A DNA stretch of 64,000 nucleotides from Acuticoccus yangtzensis (GTDB lineage Bacteria > Pseudomonadota > Alphaproteobacteria > Rhizobiales > Amorphaceae). A program made the position numbers and the translations under genes. The stretch spans positions 403,908 to 467,907 of the forward strand of contig NZ_MJUX01000004.1 of the NCBI RefSeq assembly GCF_001927245.1, given 5' to 3'. The notes beneath the pieces are model-generated. The model was given only the letters and a program-made list of their open reading frames with translations, made no database searches and was not told the DNA's origin. Of the stretch, positions 53,898-62,751 are shown one piece after another (positions within the stretch are counted from its first letter, which is position 1; every line of letters starts with the position of its first letter).

Positions 53898-54370
53898 CGC
53901 GGGGCGATGTCGTCGCCGCCGCTGGCCCGCCCGTCCGGCCCATGGGAGACGATGGTGTAGCTCTGCGGCCCCTCGGCGGCGTAGGCATAGGCGTTGCCCC
54001 AGGGGTCCAGCGGAACGGTATTTTGTTGCAGGTAGGGACCGTTCCAACGCGCGAGCCCGCCCGGGCGCTGCACAAGCGCGCCCAGCCCTTCGGCGGCACT
54101 CGGATAGCGGCCGACGTCGATGAAATAGAGGTCCAGCGCAGCGCCCAGCGACTGGATCTGCAACGCCGCGGCCCGCTCGCGCGAGGAGGACAGGTAGCCG
54201 AGCACCCGCGGTGCCACCAGCCCCATCACCAGCGCCAGAATGACGAGAACGACGAGTAGCTCCACCAGCGTGAAGCCGGCCGAACGATCCCGCCGCGGCG
54301 CGCGCCCGGCGGGGCGAGCAAGGGAGCGGCACGGGGTAGGAATGCGGGTACGGAGACGAGAAGGGTTCAT
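53894..54370 (-). CDS. gspG: Type II secretion major pseudopilin GspG
   Basis: 158 residues. SAG/FTLVELLVVLVILALVMGLV is the pilin helix, followed by IQSLGAALDLYFIDVGRYPS and LDPWGNAYAYAAEG, which include the calcium-site loop of GspG. Main subunit of the periplasmic pseudopilus. The leader is about 32 residues. Starts 8 bp past gspF. Confidence 0.95.
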   Translation of the reverse strand: MNPSRLRTRIPTPCRSLARPAGRAPRRDRSAGFTLVELLVVLVILALVMGLVAPRVLGYLSSSRERAAALQIQSLGAALDLYFIDVGRYPSAAEGLGALVQRPGGLARWNGPYLQQNTVPLDPWGNAYAYAAEGPQSYTIVSHGPDGRASGGDDIAPR

Positions 54371-54378
54371 GACGCCCA

Positions 54379-55584
54379 CTATAGGAGAAGATCGTTGATG
54401 CCGATGAGGGCGGACATCACCGAGATGATGACCCAGGCGATGAGGAGGCTCACGAGGATCATCAGCGCCGGTCCCAGCACCGCCGTCAGCCGGCCGAGCG
54501 CCGCCTCCAGCTTCACCTCGTAGAAGGCCGCGACACGGGCGGCGGCGGGGCCGAGCTCGCCCGCCTCCTCGCCGATCCGCAGCATCTGCACCACGTGGGG
54601 CGACATCAGCCCCGCCTCGGTCAGCGCGTCCGACAGGCGCCGCCCCTGGCGCACCTCGGCGGTGACCGCATCCACCTGCCGTGCCGCGCCCGGACGGCGC
54701 ATCACCCCGCGGATCAGCCTGAGCGCGGTGGAAATGTCGACCCCGTTGCCGGTGAGGACGGCGAGCGTGCGGCAGAAGGCCATCGCCTCGGCATGCGCCA
54801 CGATCGGCCGGGTCACCGGGAGCCGCGCGGCAAGGCCGATCCAAAGGCCCCGCCCGCCGCCGATCCGCCCGGCCAGAAGCGCCGCTGCCAGCACCAGCGT
54901 AAGACCGGAGCCGATGAGGTCGGCATGGGCGCGCACCGCTGCCGACAGGTCGAAGACGAGGAGCGCCGACCCCGTCATCTGGCCGCGGAACCCGGCGATG
55001 GCGGTCTCGAACTGGGGGATCACGTAGAGCAGCACGAAGGCGAGCACACCGAGCGCCGCCACCACCAGGAAGGCCGGATAGGCGACCGCCGACGAAACCT
55101 TGCGCCGCAGCGCCTCGGCACGGGTGCGCTCGGCGGCGAGGCCGGTCAGCGCCTCCTCCAGTCGCCCGGCGGCCTCGGCCACCTCCACCGTCTTGGCGTA
55201 GACGGGCGGGAAGGCCTTGGGGTGCCGGGCCAGCGCTTCGGACAGGCTCTTGCCGGCGGTGATGTCGGCGAGGATGGCCGCGATCAGCGCGCGCAGCCAA
55301 CGCCGCGGCTCCAGCTCGGCGAGGATCCGCAGCGCGTCGGCGAGCGTGACGCCGCCCTTCAGCAGCATCGCAAGGTCGGTGGTGAAGGTGGTGACGGGGG
55401 CGGCGCCGGGGTCCGGGGCGAGGAGGTCACGCAGGGTGCGGCGCGTCGCGGCCCGTCGCGCCTCCAGCGGGGTGAGGCCGGCACGGCGCACGGCCTCCAG
55501 CGCCTCGCCCGCGGACCCCGCCTCGATGGAGCCGCCCGCGAGGTTGCCTGCCGCGTCGATCGCCCGGTAGTCGAACCGCGCCAT
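54379..55584 (-). CDS. gspF: Type II secretion inner-membrane platform protein GspF
   Basis: 401 residues with two GspF domains, each ending in membrane helices (FLVVAALGVLAFVLLYVIPQF; LMILVSLLIAWVIISVMSALI). AFCRTLAVLTGNGVDISTALRL and MLRIGEEAGEL are the repeated cytoplasmic motifs. Works with GspE and GspL in pseudopilus assembly. AAGGAGAGG precedes the ATG. Confidence 0.95.
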   Translation of the reverse strand: MARFDYRAIDAAGNLAGGSIEAGSAGEALEAVRRAGLTPLEARRAATRRTLRDLLAPDPGAAPVTTFTTDLAMLLKGGVTLADALRILAELEPRRWLRALIAAILADITAGKSLSEALARHPKAFPPVYAKTVEVAEAAGRLEEALTGLAAERTRAEALRRKVSSAVAYPAFLVVAALGVLAFVLLYVIPQFETAIAGFRGQMTGSALLVFDLSAAVRAHADLIGSGLTLVLAAALLAGRIGGGRGLWIGLAARLPVTRPIVAHAEAMAFCRTLAVLTGNGVDISTALRLIRGVMRRPGAARQVDAVTAEVRQGRRLSDALTEAGLMSPHVVQMLRIGEEAGELGPAAARVAAFYEVKLEAALGRLTAVLGPALMILVSLLIAWVIISVMSALIGINDLLL

Positions 55585-55623
55585 TGCCTCTCCTTCGGGC
55601 TCCCTCGTTCCGGGCGCCGGGCC

Positions 55624-56193
55624 TTACCAGAGCGCCGCCGTGCCGCCGCCGGGCAGGCACCATAAAGCAAAGGCCGCCGGGGCGAGGAAGGCGCCCAGCG
55701 GCAGCTTCGTCTCGGCCGTCACGTCCCGCCCGGCAAGGCGCAACGCCCCGGCGAAGGCGAGCCCCGCCATGCTTGCCGCGAGGAGCGCCAACGCGAACCC
55801 CTCTACCCCAAGGAGGAGGCCCAGCACGCCGGCAAGTTTCACGTCGCCGAACCCCAGAGCGTCCACCCCGCGGCGGCGGTAGAACATCTCACGCACCAGC
55901 CACAGCGCCGCGGCGGGCGCGACGATGCCGAGCGCCATCTGCCACAGCGGCACACCCGCATCCCACGCCGCGGCTCCGGCGATGCCGGCGAGCGGCGCCA
56001 GTGCGAGGTCCGGGATGGTGAAACTGCGCGCGTCCTCAACGGTGACCCAGGCGAGGAGGCCGAACACGGCGCCGCCGATCGCCCACGGCGCGGCGCCCGG
56101 TACGGCCGACAGCATCACGGCCGTCCAAAGGCCCGCCCCTGCCGCCGCGGCGGTCGGCGCCGCGATGCCGTGATCGCCCGGCAGAGCCGTCAA
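55624..56193 (-). CDS. Prepilin peptidase, A24 family (GspO-like)
   Basis: 189 residues, polytopic membrane aspartic protease that trims the GspG-K leaders. The two catalytic Asp are in TVEDARSFTIPD and GFGDVKLAGV. It lacks the N-terminal cysteine-rich methyltransferase domain of full PilD/GspO, so it is the short peptidase-only form. TTG start overlapping the gspD stop (TTGA). Confidence 0.9.
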   Translation of the reverse strand: MTALPGDHGIAAPTAAAAGAGLWTAVMLSAVPGAAPWAIGGAVFGLLAWVTVEDARSFTIPDLALAPLAGIAGAAAWDAGVPLWQMALGIVAPAAALWLVREMFYRRRGVDALGFGDVKLAGVLGLLLGVEGFALALLAASMAGLAFAGALRLAGRDVTAETKLPLGAFLAPAAFALWCLPGGGTAALW

Positions 56194-58361
56194 TTCTTCT
56201 TCGCGACCGGCGCGTCGCGGCCGGACAGGATCGGCATGCGCATCCGCAATTCCTCGGCGACCGACTGCGCATCGTTGCCGGAGCGGATCACCACAGGGCG
56301 GATCAGCACCACGAGCTCGGTGCGCTGCGACCCCTTCGAGGTGTCCGAGAAGAGCTTGCCGACCCCCGGAACGTCCTTCAGCACCGGGATCCCCTGATCG
56401 CCCGACTCCCGCCGCGCCGAGATCATTCCCGCGAGCAGCACCGTCTGCCCGTTGGCGACCGAGATGGCGCTGTTGACCCGGCGGCGCGAGAAGGTCGGCG
56501 TCAGGCTGCCGGCGTCCGAGGCGACGGCGGAAATCTCCTGGCTCACCTTCATCGTCACCATGTCGTTGTCACCTATGCGCGGCGTCACCTCCAGGATGAT
56601 GCCGGTGTCGCGGAACTCCACCTGATTGACGATCGGCGAGTCCACGTTCTCCACGCTCTGCGCCTGTCGCACGGTGACGGGCACCGAATCGCCCACCTGG
56701 AGCGAGGCCGTCTCGTTCTCCACCACGACCAGAGAGGGCGAGGAGAGGACCTCGACGTCGGTGATCGCGTCGAGCGCGGAGATGATGACGTCGGGATTTG
56801 CGTCGGAGCCGACGACGAAGTTGAAGCCGGGGATCTGCTTTTGCAGAGTGTTGGCGACTTCGGTGAAGAGCGAGGCGGAGCCGACGTCGCGGTCGAGGCC
56901 CACGCTCCTGCTCTTCACGAAGTACTGAACGCCGAATTCGAGCTGATCGGTGAGGCGCACTTCGGCGATCGTGACGTTGATCGCCACCTGCACCGGAGTC
57001 GCGTCGAGCGCCTTCAAGGTGGCGAGGATCTTCTCGTAGGTGGCGCCGTCAGCGTAGACGACCACCGCGTTGTTGGCGACGTCGGCGCTGACCTTGATGG
57101 GGCTGTCCGGGTTGCCGGTGGTGAGGTCGATGTCGGTCGCCACCTCCTCGCCCGTCAGCGCGGACGCGGCGTCGGCGAAGCGGTCGCGCAGCCCCGTGCT
57201 CTCGGCGGCGAAGGCACTCTCCACCGTGGCGCGTGCCCCACGTTCCGGCTGGCGCGAGGTCGTGGTGTCGGCGTTGAAGAGCCCGCCCACCACGCTCGCC
57301 AGCTCGGACGCATTGCGGTGCTTGGCGCGGTAGACGAAGACGTTCTCGGTGGTCTTGGCGTTGCCGATGTCGAGACGGCGGACCCAGGAGGAGGCGCGGC
57401 GCATCAGATCGCGGCTCTTGGTCACCGCCATCACCGCCTTCACCCGGTTGAGCGCTTTGAACTGGATCGCACCCGCCGCGACGTTCTCTTCCTCGCTGGC
57501 GAAGATGGTGTTGAGTTCGCTCACCACGTCCGCCGGCTTGGCCCGGCGCAGCTCGAAGATCGAGACGGATTGACCGCGCATCCAATCGGCGTCGAAGGAT
57601 TGCACCGCCTCCACCACCTCGGCGCGCTTGCCGCTGGGTCCGCGCACGACGATGGCGTTCTCGGCCACGCTGATCGACAGGTTGTCGGTCGGCACCACGA
57701 AGCCTTGCAGGATGGTGGAGATCGTATCCACCGACACGTAGCGCAGCGGCACGATGGAGACGCCGTAGCCCGGCAGCTCCCGCCCGCGGTCGACCCGGCC
57801 GGGAGACGATCCGCTCGGCTCGACACGGTAGCCGGACGCGGTCTTGACCAGCGCATAGCCCTCCCCGTCGAGGAGGTTCTCCAGGATCGCGAGAAGCTCT
57901 TCGCGCCGCACCGGGCGCTCGGACGAGATCGTCACCGTGCCGGAGATGGTGCCGCTGGTGGTGTAATTTTCCTGCAGCGCATCGGCCAGGATGGAGCGCA
58001 CGACCTGGGCGAGATCGGCATTGTCGAAGTTGAGGCGGAAGGTTTCGGCGGAGCCCAACGCCTGCGCCGCAGCCGACCCGCCGCGGGCGCCGCCGCCGGG
58101 GGCGTCGGTTCCGGCGGTTTCGGTGAAGGTCTGGGTGGTGCCGATGGTGCCGTCGAGCGGGACGAGGCCCTGGGCCGTGGCGGGCGCGACCTTCTTGGCC
58201 GAGCGGGCGCTGAGGTCGCCGAAGATAGGCTCGTTCTGGAACGCGCCGTTGATGGCGGCGGGGCCGCGCGCGCCGCATCCGGCGAGGGCGAGGACGACAA
58301 CAGCCGCGGCCACAAGGCACACGACCGCCCGCAAATGTGCCGCACCCGCGCGCAAACTCAC
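56190..58361 (-). CDS. gspD: Type II secretion secretin GspD, predicted lipoprotein
   Basis: Outer-membrane channel of the T2SS. 723 residues: lipoprotein signal ending LALAGC (Cys29), then N0-N3 domains (FRLNFDNADLAQVVRSIL; VVPTDNLSISVAENAIVVRG; SVSIFELRRAKPADVVSELN). The secretin barrel has VEVLSSPSLVVVENETASLQVG, VEFRDTGIILEVTPRIG and VPGVGKLFSDTSKGSQRTELVV. Self-lipidation may replace a separate pilotin. The GTG at 58361 follows GGAGG and fits the signal peptide better than the upstream start at 58436. First gene of the leftward operon. Confidence 0.94.
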   Translation of the reverse strand: MSLRAGAAHLRAVVCLVAAAVVVLALAGCGARGPAAINGAFQNEPIFGDLSARSAKKVAPATAQGLVPLDGTIGTTQTFTETAGTDAPGGGARGGSAAAQALGSAETFRLNFDNADLAQVVRSILADALQENYTTSGTISGTVTISSERPVRREELLAILENLLDGEGYALVKTASGYRVEPSGSSPGRVDRGRELPGYGVSIVPLRYVSVDTISTILQGFVVPTDNLSISVAENAIVVRGPSGKRAEVVEAVQSFDADWMRGQSVSIFELRRAKPADVVSELNTIFASEEENVAAGAIQFKALNRVKAVMAVTKSRDLMRRASSWVRRLDIGNAKTTENVFVYRAKHRNASELASVVGGLFNADTTTSRQPERGARATVESAFAAESTGLRDRFADAASALTGEEVATDIDLTTGNPDSPIKVSADVANNAVVVYADGATYEKILATLKALDATPVQVAINVTIAEVRLTDQLEFGVQYFVKSRSVGLDRDVGSASLFTEVANTLQKQIPGFNFVVGSDANPDVIISALDAITDVEVLSSPSLVVVENETASLQVGDSVPVTVRQAQSVENVDSPIVNQVEFRDTGIILEVTPRIGDNDMVTMKVSQEISAVASDAGSLTPTFSRRRVNSAISVANGQTVLLAGMISARRESGDQGIPVLKDVPGVGKLFSDTSKGSQRTELVVLIRPVVIRSGNDAQSVAEELRMRMPILSGRDAPVAKKN

Positions 58362-58696
58362 GCCACCCTCCTCCGCACGCGCCGGACCGGCGTTGGCGGA
58401 CACTCCACATCGGCGGCACCGGGATAGACACCGCACTGGCCAACTCTTAGCGCAATAGTTATACGCGGTTCATGCACGAAAGGTGAATGGTGGCGGCTTC
58501 GGGCCGGACATTCGGTGCCGCGCGATGTATCTTGGCAACAAGGTGCGCTTATTCAGGGCGCGACACCAGGCAGGCCTTGGTCATATCTGTGTCGGACCCG
58601 TCCGGCGCGAAAACATCGACATGTCGCCACGGTATGACTTGGGCGTATCCATCGCCGGGCGCGCCAAGTGGAGCACGGCGGGAAGGAGGCGGCACC
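58362..58696. other. Divergent gspD/gspE promoter region, 335 bp
   Basis: Carries a sigma-70-like promoter for the leftward operon (58458-58487) in an AT-richer patch. I could not assign a rightward promoter with confidence. The gspE frame is open upstream of its start but has no supported earlier start. Confidence 0.45.
58458..58487 (-). promoter_or_regulatory. Putative sigma-70 promoter of the gspD operon
   Basis: On the minus strand: TTCACC (58487-58482), 18-nt spacer, TATAAC (58463-58458). Four and five matches to the consensus hexamers. About 97 bp before the gspD start. Confidence 0.4.
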
Positions 58697-60487
58697 ATGA
58701 CGGACCACCCCGGCGGCCTCGGCCCGTCCCTCTCGCCCGCGCCGCCCTCACCCGCGTCTCCCTCGTCCGCGCCGCCCTCACCCGAGCATTCGCCCATGTC
58801 GCCAGCGACCGAGCCCGGCGCGCCACGGCCCTTGGTGTCCGCTGCCGCACCGTCCCGCACGATGAGCGGCGAGGCCGATCTCGCCGCGCTCCTCGCCAGC
58901 CACGGCGACCTCGAAACGGCCTGGCGGGCGGGTGCCGCCCCGGCGGACGCCATCGCCGAGGCCGCCGCCGCCGCCTCCGGCCTCGACTGCCGCGACATCG
59001 AGGGGCTCGGCGCGCTGCGCCCCGCCATCGCCAACCTGTCGCGCCGCTTCCTGCGCGAGGCCCACATCTGCCCCCTCGCCGACGGTGCCGGGGGCGGGCT
59101 GCTTCTGGTCGCCGACCCGTCGTCGAGCGACGCCATCAAAGCCGTGCGCATGGCGGCGGGCGAGGCTCTGCCGCTGGCGGTCGCCTCGTTCGAGGACATC
59201 GAGGTGCTGCTGGACGGGGCGGACGCCGCCGCACCGGCGCAAAGCCCCCCGCCCGCCGCCGTGGCGCCCGCCGCCGACCCGGCGCTGGTGCTGGAGGAGT
59301 CCATCGACACGCTGAAGGACCTCGCCCGCGGCGCCCCCGTGGTGCGGCTGGTCGACGGCCTGCTGGAGCGCGCGGTGGAGCTCGGCGCGACGGACATCCA
59401 CGTCGAGACCGAGCGCGACCACCTGAAGGTGCGCCTCAGGGTGGACGGCCTGCTGCGCGCCGAACCGGCACTGCCGCGGGCGATGGCCCCGGCGGTGCTG
59501 TCACGCATCAAGATCCTCGCCGGGCTCGACATCGCCGAGCGGCGCCTGCCGCAGGACGGGCGGGCCAACGTGCGCATCGGCCAGGCGGAGGCGGATCTGC
59601 GCGTCGCCGTCATGCCCACCATGCACGGTGAGACGGCCGTGCTGCGCATCCTGCTGCGCGATACACGTCTGCTGGACCTGTCGCGCATCGGCATGGGGGC
59701 GGCGGACCGCGCGTCGGTGACGGACCTCATCGCCGAGCCGCACGGCATCCTCATCGTCACCGGCCCCACCGGCAGCGGGAAGACGACGACGCTCGCCACC
59801 ATCATCGGCATGCTGAACGACCCGGCGCGCAAGATCGTGACGGTGGAGGACCCTGTCGAGTACCAGATCGCGGGCGTTCATCAGACCCAGGTGCGCCCGG
59901 CCATCGGCGTGACCTTCGCGAGCGCGCTGAGGGCCTTCCTGCGGCACGATCCCGACGTCATCATGGTGGGCGAGATGCGCGACGGTGAGACGGCGGCGAT
60001 CGGCATCCAGGCCGCGCTGACGGGGCATCTGGTGCTGACGACGCTGCACACCAACAGCGCCGCCGACGCTGTGGTGCGGCTGGTGGACATGGGGGTGGCG
60101 CCCTACCTGATCGCGTCGACCCTGCGCGGTGTGGTCGGGCAGCGGCTGGTGCGGCGGCTGTGCCTGCGGTGCGCGGAGCCGGGCGAGGCGCTGGCCCCGG
60201 TGGCGGCATCGCTCGGCGTTCCGGGCGCCGTCCCGCCGGACGCGCGGGGGATGCGCGCGAAGGGCTGCGCGGCGTGCGGCCAGTCGGGCTATCGCGGGCG
60301 GGTCGGGATCTTCGAGGTCCTGGGCGTGACCCCGGCCATCGCCGGACTGGTGCGCGGAGTGCCGGACCCGGACGCGATCGGAGCGGCGGCGCGGGCGGCC
60401 GGCATGCGCTCCATGCTGGAGGACGGTCTCGCCAAGGTGGCGGACGGGATGACGACGGTGGACGAGGTCGTGCGCATCGCCGGCTGA
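58697..60487 (+). CDS. gspE: Type II secretion ATPase GspE
   Basis: Cytoplasmic hexameric ATPase driving the pseudopilus. 596 residues. Walker A GPTGSGKTTT (about 355), Asp box ILAGLDIAERRLPQDGR, Walker B HDPDVIMVGEMRDGETA and His box TGHLVLTTLHTNSA. The zinc tetracysteine is CLRC (about 490) with CAAC (about 525). The N-terminal 40 residues are Pro/Ser/Ala-rich. GGAGG 9 nt before the ATG at 58697 sets the start. First gene of the rightward operon. Confidence 0.95.
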   Translation: MTDHPGGLGPSLSPAPPSPASPSSAPPSPEHSPMSPATEPGAPRPLVSAAAPSRTMSGEADLAALLASHGDLETAWRAGAAPADAIAEAAAAASGLDCRDIEGLGALRPAIANLSRRFLREAHICPLADGAGGGLLLVADPSSSDAIKAVRMAAGEALPLAVASFEDIEVLLDGADAAAPAQSPPPAAVAPAADPALVLEESIDTLKDLARGAPVVRLVDGLLERAVELGATDIHVETERDHLKVRLRVDGLLRAEPALPRAMAPAVLSRIKILAGLDIAERRLPQDGRANVRIGQAEADLRVAVMPTMHGETAVLRILLRDTRLLDLSRIGMGAADRASVTDLIAEPHGILIVTGPTGSGKTTTLATIIGMLNDPARKIVTVEDPVEYQIAGVHQTQVRPAIGVTFASALRAFLRHDPDVIMVGEMRDGETAAIGIQAALTGHLVLTTLHTNSAADAVVRLVDMGVAPYLIASTLRGVVGQRLVRRLCLRCAEPGEALAPVAASLGVPGAVPPDARGMRAKGCAACGQSGYRGRVGIFEVLGVTPAIAGLVRGVPDPDAIGAAARAAGMRSMLEDGLAKVADGMTTVDEVVRIAG

Positions 60488-60518
60488 GGCGGGCGATGCG
60501 GCGAGAGTGGATGTGTGA

Positions 60519-61535
60519 ATGGTCAGTCTGACGGGTCGTCTCGTTGATGCCTTCGCGGAGGTGATTGCGCCGCTGGCCGTGCGCGGCGGCGGGGTGCGCC
60601 TCGTCGCGCGCGAGACGGCGGAGGGCTATGCGCTCGTGCGCGTGAAGGGCGGCCGCGCCGTGCCCGTGACGGCGGCCGAGGCGAAGGGCCATCGCGGCAC
60701 CGTGGAGGTGCGGCTCGCACCGGACAAGGTGCTGACGCGCACCGTCTCCCTCCCCGCCGAGGGCCGCGAATTCGCTGAAGCGCTGTTGCGGCACCGGCTG
60801 GACAGGCTGACCCCGTGGGATCCGTCGCAGGTGGTGTTCGGCTACGCCGCCGCCGGTGCGCCGGGGGCGGATAGGCAGATGGAGGTCGCCTTCGCCGCCA
60901 CCTCAGCCGCCACCGCCGCCGCGGCGGACAGAGCCATGGCGGACCTCGGGCTCACCGTGACCGCCCTCGGCGTCGACGATGGCGCGCCCGAGGCGCCTCT
61001 CCTCATCGACCTTCATGGCGGCGCCCGCGCCCCGTCGCATGCCGGGCTGAGGCGAGCGGTGGCGGTCTACAGCGCGCTCGCACTGGTGCTGACGGGCGCG
61101 GCTGCGGTGACGACGGAGGTGCTGCGCGGGGCCGAGGAGACCGCCCTCGCCACAGTCGAGCGTGACCTTGCGGGTCTGCGCAGGGCGCTGGTCGCCCGGA
61201 CCGCGAGCGGCGGGGGGGACCGCGCCGCGGGGCTTCTCGCCGCGGCGGGCGAGACGTGGAGCGTCACCGTTCTGATCGATGCGCTGGCCGAGCGGCTGCC
61301 GGACGCCACGTACCTCACGGCGCTTCAGATCGAACCGGACAGTCTGCATCTCGCCGGTTTGACGAACGACGCCCCCGGCCTCGTCGCCCTGCTGGACGGC
61401 CTGGGCGGGGCTGACGGCACCACCGGCCTGACGGACGTGCGCTTCGGCGCCCCGGTCGTGCGAACCGACAGCGGCGCGGACCGGTTCGACATACTGGCCA
61501 CACGACCCGCCCCCACCGCGGAGCCCCCCCAATGA
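60519..61535 (+). CDS. gspL: Type II secretion protein GspL (PilN-like C-domain)
   Basis: 338 residues. A cytoplasmic actin-like half (VEVRLAPDKVLTRTVSLPAEG; LLRHRLDRLTPWDPSQVVF) that binds GspE, one membrane helix (AVAVYSALALVLTGAAAV), and a PilN-like periplasmic domain (TYLTALQIEPDSLHLAGL). Follows gspE after 31 bp and overlaps the next ATG by ATGA. Confidence 0.87.
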   Translation: MVSLTGRLVDAFAEVIAPLAVRGGGVRLVARETAEGYALVRVKGGRAVPVTAAEAKGHRGTVEVRLAPDKVLTRTVSLPAEGREFAEALLRHRLDRLTPWDPSQVVFGYAAAGAPGADRQMEVAFAATSAATAAAADRAMADLGLTVTALGVDDGAPEAPLLIDLHGGARAPSHAGLRRAVAVYSALALVLTGAAAVTTEVLRGAEETALATVERDLAGLRRALVARTASGGGDRAAGLLAAAGETWSVTVLIDALAERLPDATYLTALQIEPDSLHLAGLTNDAPGLVALLDGLGGADGTTGLTDVRFGAPVVRTDSGADRFDILATRPAPTAEPPQ

Positions 61536-61981
61536 CGCCCGCCGCGCCCCGGCACCCCACCGGCGCCCCCACCACCGGAGGCGACCTCGTGCCCAGACGC
61601 GGCGCCGTCCGCCGCAGCGTCCTGCAGCGCTGCCGCGACCGCGACCCCACACACGTTCGTGCGCCGGGACGGGATCCCGTTCCTGTCCGCGGCCCCCGAC
61701 TCGTCCCTGTGCCCGGACGCGACCCGGTTCCCTTCCACGACGCCACCCCGCCACACGACCCCGTCCTCGGACGAGGCTCCGTGTCCGTCGGCGGTTCCGC
61801 CCTTGGACATGCCCCAGTCCCCGAACGCGGATCCGCACCAGGACGCACCTCCCTGCACGACCGCGACCCCGTGCCTGGACACAATTCCGTGCCCGCATGC
61901 ACCGCCTGCCCGGCCGCGAAGGCGTCCTCGGATATGTCTCCGTGCCTGGACGTGGGCCCGTACCCAGACACGACCCCGTGA
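61532..61981 (+). pseudogene. Repeat-encoded 5' part of gspM, out of frame with the GspM core
   Basis: 149 codons starting at an ATGA overlap with gspL, the coupling used throughout both gsp operons, so this ATG is probably the original gspM start. After about 43 residues it becomes six-residue repeats (PGRDPV, PPHDPV, LGRGSV, PERGSA). One unit at 61892-61908 has 17 nt instead of 18, after which the repeat sense continues in the next frame and this frame ends at TGA 61979-61981. That stop overlaps an ATG (TGATG) opening the GspM core frame. Confidence 0.55.
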
Positions 61982-62160
61982 TGGGCAACAAACCCTTCCC
62001 TGGACGTGATGCCGTCCCCGCACGTGCCCCAATGCCCGGCCGGGGATCCGTCCTCGAGCATGCCCCTTTGCCTGAACGTGAGCCCATGCCCAGACACGAG
62101 CCGGTCGCTGGACGCGACCCCGTGGCCGGCAGCGACCCCGCCGACGGGCATGCCCCCATG
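61664..62160 (+). repeat. Degenerate 18-bp tandem repeats at the start of gspM
   Basis: About 27 units around a GGACGCGACCCCGTGCCC consensus, coding PGRDPV-type hexapeptides first in the frame of 61532 and, after a 17-nt unit at 61892-61908, in the frame of the GspM core. Confidence 0.85.
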
Positions 62161-62751
62161 CTCAGCCGACAACCCGTACGCGGCGGCGCGCCTCTCGAAG
62201 GCCGGACCACCGCCCCCCGCGCGCTGGCCTCCCGCGGCATGCGGATTGCGGCGACGGCGCTCTTCGTCGGCGGACCTCTCGCGTTTCTTTCCGTAGCGGC
62301 GGTCAATCTCGTCACGTTGGGAGAGACCCGCGCGGCGATCGAACGGCGGGCGGTCGAGATGGCACCCCTGCGGGCGCGCATCGGCCGGCTGGCCGGTCCG
62401 GGCGCGCCGGACGAGAGCGCGATCTACCTCCCCGGCGCCTCGCCCGCGCTGGCGGGGGCGGCACTGCAGGCCCGGCTCAGCGCGATATTGACCGCCAGCG
62501 GGGCCGCCATCGCCGCCTTCCAGCCGGAACCCGCCGAGGGGCCGGGCGACATCCGCCTCAGGGTGACGTTCGAGGCCAACAACGGGCAGATGCTGGACAC
62601 GCTGACGGCGATCGAAACCACGCTGCCGCTTCTGAAAATCGACGCGCTGTCGATGACCGCTTCGCCCGTCGCCGGAGAGGCTACGCCCGGTGAGCCTCGC
62701 CTCCGGGTCGAACTTGTCGTTCGCGGTTTCCGTCCCGAGGATGCGGTATGA
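61981..62751 (+). CDS. gspM: Type II secretion protein GspM (subtype b) with repeat-derived N-terminus
   Basis: 256 residues from the TGATG restart. About 1-60 are hexapeptide repeats (PGRDAV, PGRGSV, PEREPM, PRHEPV). The real domain begins near residue 87 (MRIAATALFVGGPLAFLSVA membrane helix), followed by a coiled stretch (ETRAAIERRAVEMAPLRARI) and a ferredoxin-like periplasmic fold (LLKIDALSMTAS; LRVELVVRGFRPED) of the GspMb type. GspM partners GspL in the platform. Alternative starts are ATG 61897 in the same frame and ATG 62239 at the helix. Stop overlaps the next gene by ATGA. Confidence 0.75.
   Translation: MGNKPFPGRDAVPARAPMPGRGSVLEHAPLPEREPMPRHEPVAGRDPVAGSDPADGHAPMLSRQPVRGGAPLEGRTTAPRALASRGMRIAATALFVGGPLAFLSVAAVNLVTLGETRAAIERRAVEMAPLRARIGRLAGPGAPDESAIYLPGASPALAGAALQARLSAILTASGAAIAAFQPEPAEGPGDIRLRVTFEANNGQMLDTLTAIETTLPLLKIDALSMTASPVAGEATPGEPRLRVELVVRGFRPEDAV

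Noticed and set aside
61664..62160. CRISPR-like array
   Set aside because: Repeats are 18 bp, degenerate, directly adjacent without spacers and coding; no cas genes.
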